Shown: one piece after another, positions 8,701-17,437 of the stretch | Position numbering within the stretch: position 1 is the first letter of the stretch | Layout of the letters: each line of letters begins with the position of its first letter | NCBI RefSeq assembly: GCF_002736205.1 | Contig: NZ_CP024091.1 | Coordinates: 5,309,361-5,373,360 of the forward strand | Length of the DNA stretch: 64,000 nt | Direction: 5' to 3' | DNA from: Pedobacter ginsengisoli | GTDB lineage: Bacteria > Bacteroidota > Bacteroidia > Sphingobacteriales > Sphingobacteriaceae | Notes under the pieces: generated by a model | The model's database searches: none | The model's input: the letters and a program-made list of their open reading frames with translations, nothing else | Told to the model about the DNA's origin: nothing | Program-made: the position numbers and the translations under genes

Positions 8701-9171
8701 TATAACTACCTATATGATAAAATGTGGGATACGGGCACTAACCCTGATTCCGACAACCAATATCGTTATGACCAGGTAGTAAACGGTTTGAATAACTATG
8801 TAGGTAAAGGTGTTAAAGTCGTGTCTGGAGAAGTGCAGTTTGACAAATATGGAAACATTACCAGCGATACTAGACAATACGCAGCAAACGACGTACAAGT
8901 AGGTTATCAGGATTTTGCACAATCTTTTAGAGGGGGTGATATGGGTATTCAAAAAGAAACCTTCATCAAACTTCGTGAAGTTTCACTCGGGTATAATTTC
9001 CCTGCAAAGCTGGCTAATAAAATCGGTGCCCGGAGCGCATCATTTTCAGTTACAGGTCAGAATTTACTGCTGTTAACCGACTTTAAATTTTCAGACCCTG
9101 ACTTGGATGATGAGAACCTGAACTCTCCTTCATCACGAATGATTGGTTTCAATCTTAAGGTAGGATTCTAG
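5800..9171 (+). CDS. SusC/RagA-type TonB-dependent outer membrane transporter with STN domain
   Basis: 1123 residues. A long signal peptide (about 1-45, cleavage near TGFSQ) precedes an STN signalling domain (about 50-115), a carboxypeptidase-like beta-sandwich (about 131-215, KGKISDTDGNPLSGATVMIKG) and a plug with VLKGSTASALYGSRAKGGVLMITTKKG at about 310-335. The rest is a 22-strand-type barrel ending in the aromatic FNLKVGF. The STN domain marks a transporter that signals to FecR, which is encoded just upstream. The SusD partner follows after 38 bases. From the genes downstream I infer that the cargo is an amino alcohol or a compound releasing one, which would be unusual for the family. The sequence does not show the cargo. 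Confidence 0.95.
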   Translation: MNLNQCRKAPVFRWLFSSRNLLAMKLIVLLIFIGCLQVSATGFSQSITLSERNTTLNNVFESIKEQSGYTFFYNNKLIKQEGRISIELKNVSVETALDQIFKNRPFSYKIINKTIVIKRNSISTAPVIVTAEAQINIKGKISDTDGNPLSGATVMIKGTSKGTSANISGEFSIDAKDGDVLVVKYLGYQPKEVLVKAGVTSINIVLEAELQGLSEVIVTALGVKRQEKALGYAVQRVGGKELQTVKGVDLGTSLTGRVSGLVIKNSTEFNARPTVELRGEDALLIIDGVPYANMTLRDVPTDDIESMDVLKGSTASALYGSRAKGGVLMITTKKGAAGKGFSIDVNSNTMFQLGYLAIPKVQSSYGRGQNGEIDNDYVWGPKLDAGNTARDWNPETKQFEDGRPLVSVGKDNLKNFMNTGIIASNNISLAQSNENGSFRIGVNHIFQKGQFPNQKLNLLNLTSGGEIIVNDHFRVEGRFGVSRGSTPQMWGSGYGNQGYLYQLIMWTGTEYDIRDYKDYWVVPNKTQNWMYTNWYDNPYLIAYEKLNGEVKNKVNANVTANYKFNNDFNLMLRSGYDNYNNTNTKQNPTANIFSTRGGWNARGMYETSDSRGFSTNNDLILTFNKKVSKWAFEGLAGGTLYYFKDDGFTATTKNGLISPRYFSLKGSVEPVTITPGRNWSQQINSLYGRASVSWNDAIFFDATGRNDWNSAQPESSRSYFYPSLGSSVVVSELVKMPAVVDMFKVRGSWTLFKNAFDPFAINKTFSTTTSAWNTLNSASYPSKLIGESLLPSTQRTWEIGAAGYLLGKRLHFDVAYYDKYYYNRQVNTPIPGSSGFSTILVNTAETYARRGLEISVDGSVIRNEDFEWKSTVNWSNQHRYYVDLDPVLSADNPWVKKGQRLDTYLSSYWLRDPSGNVIFNNGFPVESDYDKKYGYGEPDFSIGFINNFRYKNWNLGVNVDGRIGGLMYNYLYDKMWDTGTNPDSDNQYRYDQVVNGLNNYVGKGVKVVSGEVQFDKYGNITSDTRQYAANDVQVGYQDFAQSFRGGDMGIQKETFIKLREVSLGYNFPAKLANKIGARSASFSVTGQNLLLLTDFKFSDPDLDDENLNSPSSRMIGFNLKVGF

Positions 9172-9209
9172 TAAGGCAGCTTTTACGTTTATAAATAACT
9201 TAAATCAAG

Positions 9210-10766
9210 ATGAAAAGAATTATAAAATATATGTTGATTTTGCCTTTACTGGCAATGCTAACAAACGGTTGTAAAAAGTTTGAAGACATCAATACCAATC
9301 CAAATGAAACAACCCAGGTAAATTCGGCCATGCTGGCAACAGGCATGATTCTAAACATTACCCGTGGCGACATCAGCTCTACAAAAGGATTTATGCAGCC
9401 CTTTTTATTGGGCAAATACCTAACCTGGGGCGAGGGGCAAGAAGGCTTTCAATACAACAGACTCGGACGTACCGATTTTGATCGCATTACATTATTGCGG
9501 AATATTCCATCAATGGAAAACTATGCTACAAGCGATGCACTTAAAAAATCATATCAGGGATTAGGACATTTTATCCGTGCATGGCAATTCTTTATGGCTA
9601 CAATGCAGGTAGGAGATATCCCCTATGCAGAAGCCGTAAAAGGAGAAACTAATGTACTGCAGCCTAAATATGATACTCAAAAAGCAGTTTTTATGGGAAT
9701 TCTGAATGAGCTTGATCAGGCAAACCAGTTGTTTGCAACAGGTGCAAACTTTGAAGGTGACCCTATCTATGCCGGTAACGTCGACAAGTGGAGAAGGCTT
9801 ACCAATAGTTTTGAGCTGCATGTGCTAATTAATCTTTATAAAAAAACAGCAGATGCAGATCTTAAGGTTATTGACCGTTTCAAAGATATTGTTGCAAACC
9901 GTCCGCTGATGCGCGATTACAGAGATAATTTTGCACTTGTTTATAACAATACTGCTGGTCAGAATTACCCATGGTCTGATGTGCCGGCTGGTTCTGGTAA
10001 CTCATTTGTGAAATCGAACTATACCATGCTCACAAACACTTTGCTAGCACCTTTAAAAGCTACCGACGACAGGAGGTTGTTTTACTATGCTAAGCCTTCG
10101 CCGGTTAAAATTACTGCAGGGGTGTCGCAGTCTGATTATAACGCTTATCCGGGTGTAGAACCTTCTGATGCCTTTTCAGCCTTGCAAACAAGAAGAGTAG
10201 GTAAAGATTATGCCGACCTTAATAATCGTTATGTGCAGCTGGTAAATGCTGAGCCGGTTAGTGTATTTAGTTGCTGGGATATGCAATTTGCGCTTGCAGA
10301 GGCTGCTGTACGCGGATGGATTACAGGAACAGCAGCACAGGTTTATTACGCTGATGGTATTACAAATTCTATGAACGCAGTTGCAATAAATACACCTGAT
10401 CTGGCCGATTATCACCACAACATGAAAATGGATGCAGCTTATATACTTGCCTTCCCGGCTAAGCCAGGAGTTGCGCTTGCAGGGTCAACTGAGGAGCAGA
10501 TTAAGCAGATCATCACGCAAAAATATCTGGCCAATTTCTTACAGGGAGGTAAATATCAATCTTGGTTCGAAAACCGGAGAACCGGATATCCTGTATTTAC
10601 TTTAAACAGTACAACAAATTTAAATACACCATCTACAAACTTTCCGTTACGCTGGTTATATCCATCTAATGAGTTGAGTTATAATTCAGACAACCTTGAT
10701 GCAGCTGTTCAATCTCAATACGGAGGTAATGATAATACAAATCAGCAAATGTGGTTGTTAAAGTAG
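9210..10766 (+). CDS. SusD/RagB-family substrate-binding lipoprotein
   Basis: 518 residues with a lipoprotein signal (LLAMLTNGCKKFEDINTNPNE, Cys at about 21). The INTNPN motif just after the Cys and the body (ATGMILNITRGD, AYTEAV-like, FENRRTGYP near the end) fit the SusD-like group that binds on top of SusC as a surface lid. It lies 38 bases after susC and 41 bases before the permease gene, so it is probably in one transcript with both. The ligand is not evident from the sequence. The end FENRRTGYPVFTLN is typical of SusD-like proteins not restricted to glycans. Confidence 0.92.
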   Translation: MKRIIKYMLILPLLAMLTNGCKKFEDINTNPNETTQVNSAMLATGMILNITRGDISSTKGFMQPFLLGKYLTWGEGQEGFQYNRLGRTDFDRITLLRNIPSMENYATSDALKKSYQGLGHFIRAWQFFMATMQVGDIPYAEAVKGETNVLQPKYDTQKAVFMGILNELDQANQLFATGANFEGDPIYAGNVDKWRRLTNSFELHVLINLYKKTADADLKVIDRFKDIVANRPLMRDYRDNFALVYNNTAGQNYPWSDVPAGSGNSFVKSNYTMLTNTLLAPLKATDDRRLFYYAKPSPVKITAGVSQSDYNAYPGVEPSDAFSALQTRRVGKDYADLNNRYVQLVNAEPVSVFSCWDMQFALAEAAVRGWITGTAAQVYYADGITNSMNAVAINTPDLADYHHNMKMDAAYILAFPAKPGVALAGSTEEQIKQIITQKYLANFLQGGKYQSWFENRRTGYPVFTLNSTTNLNTPSTNFPLRWLYPSNELSYNSDNLDAAVQSQYGGNDNTNQQMWLLK

Positions 10767-10807
10767 TAATTATCTTATATTTATAATCATGTAACCGAAA
10801 TCATCAA

Positions 10808-12124
10808 ATGGCAGAAAACAAAGGTTTAAAAAAAACACTCACCCCGTTTATGCTCTGGGGGCTTGGAGTAGGGTATGTCATTTCAGGTATGTATTTTGGA
10901 TGGAACCTCGGCCTCGAAAAAGGGGGCACAGCAGGTATGGCAATAGCTACCATCGCTATAATGGTAATGTATGTTACTTTCACATTTAGCTACGCGGAGC
11001 TTGCATGTGCTATACCAAAGGCAGGTGGAGTATTTGATTATGCAAATAAAGCAATGGGCAAAAATATCGGCTTTATAGCCGGTATTGCCCAAATTGTTGA
11101 GTTTATACTTGCACCGCCGGCTATTGCATTTGCAATTGGTGCTTATTTCAATGCATTTTTTCCGCAGGTGCCCATACTAACAAGTGCTATTGCTATTTAC
11201 TTCGTGTTTACCGGGCTTAATGTATATGGTGTAAAAGCTGCGGCGTCTTTTGAAGTGATCATTACGGTGCTGGCAGTTGGAGAATTGCTTTTGTTTTCAG
11301 GCATTGCATTACCAAAGTTCGAGGTTGCAAACCTTACCCACAATGCAATGCCCAATGGATGGGGAGGTGTTTTTGCAGCTATTCCTTTTGCCATATGGTT
11401 CTTTTTAGGTATTGAAGGAATTGCCAATGTGGCCGAAGAAACCAAGAACCCGCAAAAAGACATCAGCAAAGGTTTTGGATGGGCCATCTTTACGCTGGCA
11501 ATATTGTGCATATTAATATTTGTTGCCGCCACAGGTATTGCTGGCTGGGAAGCAATAGTTTATAAAAATGGAATAAGCGGAGAAACATCAGATTCTCCGC
11601 TTCCTTTGGCCCTTGCAAAAATAACAGGCAGCAATCACCTTATGTACCACTTGCTTATTACAGTAGGTTTATTCGGATTGGTAGCTTCTTTTCATGGCCT
11701 TATACTTGCGGCAGGCAGGTCAACATACGAAATGGGCAGGGTACACAACATCCCTTCGTTTCTGGGTAAAATATCACCACGTTTCCATACACCTGCAAAT
11801 GCATTAATAGGAAATATGGTTATCGGTATTCTGGCTTTGCTTTCCGGCAAAACATCCGAGATCATTATAGTTTCCGTTTTTGGGGCACTTACATTGTATA
11901 TCATTTCCATGATCTCCATAGTTATTCTAAGGAAACAGGAACCTGATCTGCCAAGGCCTTTTCGGGCTCCATTTTACCCGGTATTTCCAATCATCTCACT
12001 CATTATTGCAACAGTATCTATTATTGCAATGTTCATTTTCAATTTTAAACTTGGACTTATTTATTTCTCTATATTGATCGTAACCTTTTTGCTGTACAGA
12101 ATTTTTAAACCATCTCATGCATGA
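10808..12124 (+). CDS. APC-superfamily permease, ethanolamine-permease type
   Basis: 438 residues with about 12 hydrophobic segments. The start (TLTPFMLWGLGVGYVISGMYFGWNLGL) and PKAGGVFDYANKAMG, FLGIEGIANVAEETKNPQKD and AAGRSTYEMGRVHNIP fit amino-acid/polyamine/organocation carriers. The GMYFGWNLGLEKGG stretch is the feature I associate with ethanolamine permeases. It would move the substrate across the inner membrane. Its last 4 bases overlap the start of the ligase gene (ATGA), implying translational coupling, so the transported compound is probably the ligase substrate. A different small amine or amino acid cannot be excluded from sequence alone. Confidence 0.85.
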   Translation: MAENKGLKKTLTPFMLWGLGVGYVISGMYFGWNLGLEKGGTAGMAIATIAIMVMYVTFTFSYAELACAIPKAGGVFDYANKAMGKNIGFIAGIAQIVEFILAPPAIAFAIGAYFNAFFPQVPILTSAIAIYFVFTGLNVYGVKAAASFEVIITVLAVGELLLFSGIALPKFEVANLTHNAMPNGWGGVFAAIPFAIWFFLGIEGIANVAEETKNPQKDISKGFGWAIFTLAILCILIFVAATGIAGWEAIVYKNGISGETSDSPLPLALAKITGSNHLMYHLLITVGLFGLVASFHGLILAAGRSTYEMGRVHNIPSFLGKISPRFHTPANALIGNMVIGILALLSGKTSEIIIVSVFGALTLYIISMISIVILRKQEPDLPRPFRAPFYPVFPIISLIIATVSIIAMFIFNFKLGLIYFSILIVTFLLYRIFKPSHA

Positions 12125-13479
12125 CAACACAAGAAATATTAGCATATGTAAAACAGCACCCGTCAGGAAAAGTAAAGCTAGCAGTTACAGATATTGATGG
12201 CGTTTTAAGAGGCAAGTACATCTCGGCCGAAAAGTTTGTTTCAGTTGCCGAAGGAAGATTAGGATTTTGCGATGTTACTTTTGGCTGGGATATGGGAGAT
12301 GTAGCATACGACAATGTGAAATTTACAGGCTGGCATACCGGATATCCGGATGCTTCGGTAAAGCTTGATCTGAGCACTTTTCGTAAAATACCATGGGAAA
12401 ACGATATTCCCTTTTTTCTGGGCGATTTTGTTGACGATAATGAAAAACCCGGATATACCTGCCCCCGGCAATTGCTGCGTAAGGTATTAGCCGATACCAC
12501 AGAGAGTGGCTTTTCGCCCTATTTTTCACAGGAATTTGAGTGGTTTAATTTTGCGGAAACGCCAGAAACAGCCCATCAAAAAGGATATCAAAACCTTACA
12601 CCCTTAACTCCTGGGATGTTCGGTTATTCCATTTTACGCAGTACCTTAAAAAATGAATACATGACAGATCTTTTTGATCTGCTCAGCAAATTCGGAGTGC
12701 CAATAGAGGGGCTGCATACCGAAACCGGGCCGGGAGTTTATGAAGCAGCAATTAAATACGCCCCTGTTTTGCAGGCTGCAGATCAGGCTGTACTATTTAA
12801 AACTGCGGTAAAGGAAATAGCTTATAAACATGGTGTGTTGGCTACTTTTATGGCCAAGATCACCGAGAATCTGCCGGGCTGCAGCGGACATGTACACCAG
12901 AGTTTATGGGATAAGGATTCTAAGCAGAATTTATTTTATAACGAAAAAGATCCTCATAAAATGAGTGATCTGATGAAAAGCTATATCGCCGGGCAATTAC
13001 ATTGTTTGCCGCAAATATTGCCAATGGTGGCGCCAACTATAAACAGTTATAAGCGTTTGGTTGAAGGGGCCTGGGCGCCAACTACCTTAACCTGGGGTAT
13101 TGATAACAGAACGGTTGCCTTAAGGGCATTGCCATGCAATTCAAAAGCCACCCGTTTAGAAACCAGAGTTGTAGGTTCTGATACTAACCCGTATCTGGCT
13201 TTATCTGCCTGTCTTGCTGCGGGGCTATATGGAGTTAAAAATAAAATGAAACTTGAAAAGGAAGCTACAGAGGGAAATGGTTACCGCGATCTTTCTAATG
13301 GAATATTGCCGGCGAATCTTTATGAAGCTACCCAAAAAATGAAGCAGTCGGCGGTAGCAAAAGAGTTATTTGGCGATCATTTTGTAGAACATTTTACGTT
13401 AACAAGAGAGTGGGAATGGAAGCAATATGCCAAAGTAGTAACAGATTGGGAACTTAAGCGCTATTTTGAAATTATCTAA
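12121..13479 (+). CDS. Glutamine-synthetase-family ligase, likely gamma-glutamyl amino-alcohol (ethanolamide) synthetase
   Basis: 452 residues with GS beta-grasp and catalytic domains. VTDIDGVLRGKYI opens the N-terminal domain. HTETGPGVYEAAIKY carries metal-binding Glu residues, and PGCSGHVHQSLWD is the ATP/metal His motif. NSYKRLVEGAWAPTTLTWGI contains the active-site arginine region, and VGSDTNPYLALSACLAAGL closes the fold. Primary GlnA normally has NRSA-type residues where this one has DNRTVALRAL. With its permease, dehydrogenase and hydrolase neighbours this fits the PuuA/IpuC/GlnA4 group, which joins glutamate to an amine using ATP. I infer ethanolamine or a similar amino alcohol as acceptor because the next enzyme is an alcohol dehydrogenase. 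Confidence 0.85.
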   Translation: MTTQEILAYVKQHPSGKVKLAVTDIDGVLRGKYISAEKFVSVAEGRLGFCDVTFGWDMGDVAYDNVKFTGWHTGYPDASVKLDLSTFRKIPWENDIPFFLGDFVDDNEKPGYTCPRQLLRKVLADTTESGFSPYFSQEFEWFNFAETPETAHQKGYQNLTPLTPGMFGYSILRSTLKNEYMTDLFDLLSKFGVPIEGLHTETGPGVYEAAIKYAPVLQAADQAVLFKTAVKEIAYKHGVLATFMAKITENLPGCSGHVHQSLWDKDSKQNLFYNEKDPHKMSDLMKSYIAGQLHCLPQILPMVAPTINSYKRLVEGAWAPTTLTWGIDNRTVALRALPCNSKATRLETRVVGSDTNPYLALSACLAAGLYGVKNKMKLEKEATEGNGYRDLSNGILPANLYEATQKMKQSAVAKELFGDHFVEHFTLTREWEWKQYAKVVTDWELKRYFEII

Positions 13480-13511
13480 TCCCTTGCATTAATTAATATC
13501 AATCACATCAT

Positions 13512-14660
13512 ATGACATTCGATAAAGTATATCAGTATAATTTTCCTACTACAATCCGTTTCGGGGCAGGGGCGATTAAAGAATTGCCAGCCTATCTGCA
13601 AAAGAACGGATTAAAACGGCCAATGATTGTTACCGATCCAACTATAGCTTCGCTGCCTTTTTTTAAAGCTATTGTTGCCGACCTTCAGGCTCATAACATT
13701 TCCGTCGAAGTATTTAGTGATATCCACAAAAACCCTGTAAAAAGCGATGTTTACAAAGGTGGCGATGTATGGGACAATACCTCTAGAGACAGCATTATAG
13801 GTATTGGTGGTGGTGCAGCACTTGATGTGGCCAGGGCAATTGTATTGAGGGTAAATCACCGTGAAGACCTGTTTAAATACGATGATCTGATTGGTGGTGA
13901 TGTATATGTAACCAATGATGTACCTCATTTTATTACTATCCCAACTACTTCCGGAACAGGCAGCGAAGTAGGCAGAAGTGCTATCATTGCTGATGATGAA
14001 ACACATCAAAAAAAGATCCTGTTCTCTCCAAAACTGATGGCACAAATCGTATTTGCAGATCCGGTGCTTACTATGGATTTACCACCATTTATTACCGCAG
14101 CAACAGGCATGGATGCACTTACCCATAATATGGAAGCATTCCTTGCAAAAAATCCGCATCCCCTATGCGATGGGATAGCCCTTGAGGGTATTTCGTTGAT
14201 CAAAGATTCGCTGGAAAAGGCTACAAATAATCCGGATATTGAAAGCAGAAGTAAAATGCTAATGGCCTCTATGATGGGTGCTATTGCCTTTCAAAAAGGA
14301 TTGGGTGTGGTGCACTCCCTTGCCCATCCGCTTTCGTCGTTGCTTGATACACATCACGGCCTTGCCAATGCAGTAAATATCCCTTATGGCATGGAATTTA
14401 ATATTGCCGGTTTTGAAGATAAATTTCGCAGAATAGCAAGAACCCTTGAGTTAAAAGAGGAAACAGGCGAAGCTGTAGTAAAGTACCTTTTTGATTTGAA
14501 TACAAGAGTAAATATCCCGCACCATTTAAGAGATATTGGTGTAAAACCGGAGCATATTGAAACGCTTGCTGATCTGGCAGTTGCCGATTTTGCCCACCCA
14601 AATAATCCTAAGCCTGTTAGTCGCGAAGATTTTAAACAATTGTATTTAAAGGCACTTTAA
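13512..14660 (+). CDS. Iron-dependent (group III) alcohol dehydrogenase
   Basis: 382 residues, normal for the family. The NAD-binding glycine motif is GIGGGAALDVARAI at about 96-110. TTSGTGSEVGRSAII follows. The metal ligands are visible: Asp201 and His205 in GMDALTHNMEAF, and the histidines in GLGVVHSLAHPLSSLLDTHHG (about 259-279). It would oxidise an alcohol to an aldehyde with NAD(P). Placed between the gamma-glutamyl ligase and the aldehyde dehydrogenase, it takes the position of PuuB (the amine oxidase) of the putrescine pathway. That is what points to a hydroxyl, not a second amine, on the substrate. Confidence 0.92.
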   Translation: MTFDKVYQYNFPTTIRFGAGAIKELPAYLQKNGLKRPMIVTDPTIASLPFFKAIVADLQAHNISVEVFSDIHKNPVKSDVYKGGDVWDNTSRDSIIGIGGGAALDVARAIVLRVNHREDLFKYDDLIGGDVYVTNDVPHFITIPTTSGTGSEVGRSAIIADDETHQKKILFSPKLMAQIVFADPVLTMDLPPFITAATGMDALTHNMEAFLAKNPHPLCDGIALEGISLIKDSLEKATNNPDIESRSKMLMASMMGAIAFQKGLGVVHSLAHPLSSLLDTHHGLANAVNIPYGMEFNIAGFEDKFRRIARTLELKEETGEAVVKYLFDLNTRVNIPHHLRDIGVKPEHIETLADLAVADFAHPNNPKPVSREDFKQLYLKAL

Positions 14661-14672
14661 ATAATAGCGTAC

Positions 14673-15386
14673 ATGAAAAAAAAGATTGGGATAAGCTATA
14701 CCGAGACTAATTTCCAGAACTATTGGAATTGGTTTACTCCACAAGAGCTGGGTGATGAAATTGAGCTTATTGAGCTTTCCTTCGAAAAGGGCAATACCGA
14801 TGATTTTCAGCAATGCGATGGCTTTGTACTAACCGGAGGTATAGATGTTGTACCTGAATTGTATGGCGGTGCAGAGGATTATCCACATAAACCGGATGTA
14901 TTTTTACCTGAAAGAGATCAGTTTGAATCACAGATTTATAGCTATTCACAAGCCCATCAGGTACCTCTTCTGGGAATTTGCCGTGGGATGCAGTATGTTA
15001 ACATCCTGGAAGGGGGCAAAGTATTTGAAGACAATGGCGAGCCGACAAACCAGATCCATAAAAAAGGGACTGAAGACAAAGTCCACGGTGTAGATGTTAT
15101 AAAAGACAGCCTGCTTTATAGTGTAACTGGCGTAGAACAAGGATGGGTAAACAGTGCCCATCATCAGGGAATTAATCCAGCTTACCTGGGCGATAATTTA
15201 ATGGTTAGCGCCTATTCGGCTACTGACGATGGCATTATCGAGGCCCTAGAATTTAAAGATAAAACCGATAAAGCTTTTATGATAGGTGTGCAATGGCATC
15301 CCGAAAGAATGAAGGAGAAAGAATCAAATCCACTCTCTCAAAAAGTTAAAGAACAATTTATTGAAGCAGTAAAAAATCATAAATGA
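14673..15386 (+). CDS. Gamma-glutamyl hydrolase, class I glutamine amidotransferase-like (PuuD type, peptidase C26)
   Basis: 237 residues. The nucleophile elbow is LLGICRGMQ with Cys103, and the His-Glu pair is in QWHPERM (His209, Glu211), completing a class I amidotransferase triad. TGGIDVVPELYGG near residue 55 is typical of PuuD-like hydrolases, which cut free gamma-glutamyl amides and have no synthase partner. It would release glutamate and the amino acid product (glycine, if the substrate is ethanolamine) after the oxidations. It lies 12 bases after the dehydrogenase gene and overlaps the aldehyde dehydrogenase start by 4 bases. Confidence 0.9.
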   Translation: MKKKIGISYTETNFQNYWNWFTPQELGDEIELIELSFEKGNTDDFQQCDGFVLTGGIDVVPELYGGAEDYPHKPDVFLPERDQFESQIYSYSQAHQVPLLGICRGMQYVNILEGGKVFEDNGEPTNQIHKKGTEDKVHGVDVIKDSLLYSVTGVEQGWVNSAHHQGINPAYLGDNLMVSAYSATDDGIIEALEFKDKTDKAFMIGVQWHPERMKEKESNPLSQKVKEQFIEAVKNHK

Positions 15387-16750
15387 TGAATGTTGTAAAT
15401 CCGGCTACCGAAGAAATTATTACCATATTAATAGAAAACGACAGACCATCGTTAGATAAGAAATACGCATTGCTTAAAGCCGGTCAGCAACATTGGGCGC
15501 AGCAACCCTTATCAGAACGTATTTCGGTTGTTCATAAATTTTACGACCTGCTCGATCTTGAAAAGGAGAAGCTTGCAGCAATACTTACTTCCGAGGTTGG
15601 CAAGCCGTTGCAGCAGTCACGCAATGAGCTTAACGGCGCAAGGGTAAGGATTCAATGGATGCTGAACAATGCTGAGAAATACCTTTCAGATGAACTGGTG
15701 ACTGATACTGATGAGCTGAAGGAGAAAATCTCTTACGATCCGCTTGGTGTAATTTGTAACATATCGGCATGGAACTATCCTTACCTGGTAGGAGTAAACG
15801 TATTTGTACCTGCTTTACTTGCCGGAAATGCCGTAATGTATAAACCTTCGGAATATGCATCCTTAACCGGATTGGAAATTGAGCGTTTGCTTAAAAAAGC
15901 AGGTGTGCCCGAAAACGTATTTCAAATAGCCATTGGTGCTAAACAAACAGGAGAACATTTGCTGGATATGGATTTCGACGGATATTTCTTTACCGGATCC
16001 TATAAAACAGGGAAACACATTTACGAAAGAGTAGCCAAAAAAATGGTTCCTTGCCAGCTGGAGCTTGGCGGCAAAGATCCGTTGTATGTAGCAGATGATG
16101 TAAAAGATATTAAAGCAGTAGCTGCCGGCACAGCCGATGGTGCTTTCTATAACAATGGGCAAAGCTGCTGTGCCGTAGAACGTATTTACGTACATCAAAA
16201 TGTATACGATGCTTACGTAGCTGCCTTTGTAAAAGAAGTGAACTCCTGGAAATCGGGACTGCCTACAGAAGATGAGGTGTATATTGGTGCCTTAACCAGA
16301 AAAGAGCAAATAGGCTTACTGAAGCATCAGGTTGAAGACGCTTTGGCAAAGGGCGCTGCTTTATTGCAAGGTGGCAAACAAAAAGACGGTAAAGGATATT
16401 ATTTTGAACCTACAGTTTTAACCAATGTAACCAACGATATGAAAGTGATGCAGGAGGAAAGTTTTGGCCCCATCATTGGAATTATGAAAGTAGCAGATGA
16501 TCAGGAAGCATTAGAGAAAATGAAGGATACCAGCTACGGGCTTACCGCGTCGGTTTATTCTGATAACAGGAACAGAGCTGAACGTATTCTTTCGCAAATT
16601 GATTCCGGTACAGGATATTGGAATTGCTGCGATAGGGTAAGTGCGGGTGTGCCATGGAGTGGCAGAAAACATTCAGGTATCGGAGCTACCTTATCACATC
16701 AGGGGCTGCGTGCGTTTACCAAGCCTAAGGCCTGGCATTTGAGAAGTTGA
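15383..16750 (+). CDS. NAD(P)-dependent aldehyde dehydrogenase
   Basis: 455 residues, somewhat shorter than the usual 480-500 because the N-terminal arm is short. NISAWNYPYLVGVNVFVPALL is the cofactor-binding start of the fold, and FTGSYKTGKHI is the nucleotide loop. QLELGGKDP carries the general base Glu, and NNGQSCCAVERIYV places the catalytic Cys at residue 262. EESFGPIIGIM follows near the end. It would convert the aldehyde made by the iron dehydrogenase to a carboxylate, probably while the nitrogen is still capped by glutamate. The start is one of two consecutive ATG codons overlapping the hydrolase stop, so the two genes are translationally coupled. Confidence 0.93.
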   Translation: MMNVVNPATEEIITILIENDRPSLDKKYALLKAGQQHWAQQPLSERISVVHKFYDLLDLEKEKLAAILTSEVGKPLQQSRNELNGARVRIQWMLNNAEKYLSDELVTDTDELKEKISYDPLGVICNISAWNYPYLVGVNVFVPALLAGNAVMYKPSEYASLTGLEIERLLKKAGVPENVFQIAIGAKQTGEHLLDMDFDGYFFTGSYKTGKHIYERVAKKMVPCQLELGGKDPLYVADDVKDIKAVAAGTADGAFYNNGQSCCAVERIYVHQNVYDAYVAAFVKEVNSWKSGLPTEDEVYIGALTRKEQIGLLKHQVEDALAKGAALLQGGKQKDGKGYYFEPTVLTNVTNDMKVMQEESFGPIIGIMKVADDQEALEKMKDTSYGLTASVYSDNRNRAERILSQIDSGTGYWNCCDRVSAGVPWSGRKHSGIGATLSHQGLRAFTKPKAWHLRS

Positions 16751-16846
16751 GGATTTTGCCATAATATTAAGCGATTTTGGCATATTCCAAATTCTGTCAT
16801 ATAAAGTATTTATCTTTAATTGATAGGCCAAATAGGGAGTGCTTCA

Positions 16847-17437
16847 ATGAATCTAAATAGTGAATTTTCTGATTATCAGCTGATCCAGCTTGTAAAAGCC
16901 GGAGACCATAATGCATTTTCAGAAATTTACAATAGGTACTGGGGTATCCTTTATGGGCATTGTCTGAAGATGCTTAAGGATGAAGCCGAAGCTCAGGATG
17001 TTGTTCAGGATCTCTTTATGAGCCTCTGGGCAAAATCAGCAGAACTGGATGTTAAGACCAATCTGCTGGGCTACCTTTACATCACAGGCAGGCATAAAGT
17101 TTTGAATACGATTCGCAAACGTAAAACCAGCGATAAATTTATTGAAGCTCTTGGTGCATATGCCGCTACTAATAACGATTCTGTTATCGATCAGATTAAT
17201 GAACGAGAACTGGCAGCAGCGATAGAAGCTGAAATCAAAAACCTCCCTCAAAAAATGAGAGAGGTTTTTGAATATAGCCGAAAAGAATACCTGTCGCACC
17301 GTGAAATTGCCGACCAGCTTGGCATTTCAGATAAAACGGTTAAGAAACAGGTAGCCAATGCCATCCGCATACTTCGTTTACGTCTTACCGTTCCTGCAAC
17401 ACTGCTAATTATGGTTACCTGGTATTTAAATAAATAA
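16847..17437 (+). CDS. ECF RNA polymerase sigma factor (second module)
   Basis: About 196 residues from the ATG at 16847, which has a purine-rich AGGGAG 7 bases upstream. A longer reading from TTG at 16820 is less likely. Region 2 is visible (FSEIYNRYWGILYGHCLKML, AQDVVQDLFMSLWAKS, LGYLYITGRHKVLN). Region 4 follows (LPQKMREVFEYSRKEYLSHRE, then IADQLGISDKTVKKQV). The end is hydrophobic (ATLLIMVTWYL). It starts a second cell-surface signalling module with FecR at 17504 and SusC/SusD after it, and would activate them when the receptor is loaded. Confidence 0.93.
   Translation: MNLNSEFSDYQLIQLVKAGDHNAFSEIYNRYWGILYGHCLKMLKDEAEAQDVVQDLFMSLWAKSAELDVKTNLLGYLYITGRHKVLNTIRKRKTSDKFIEALGAYAATNNDSVIDQINERELAAAIEAEIKNLPQKMREVFEYSRKEYLSHREIADQLGISDKTVKKQVANAIRILRLRLTVPATLLIMVTWYLNK

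Noticed and set aside
13611..14045. 144-residue antisense reading frame within the iron alcohol dehydrogenase gene
   Set aside because: Cys- and Tyr-rich composition without motifs; a shadow of the well-supported gene on the other strand.
16820..16846. TTG start for the second ECF sigma factor
   Set aside because: The ATG at 16847 has a good purine-rich ribosome-binding site and gives the family's usual length.
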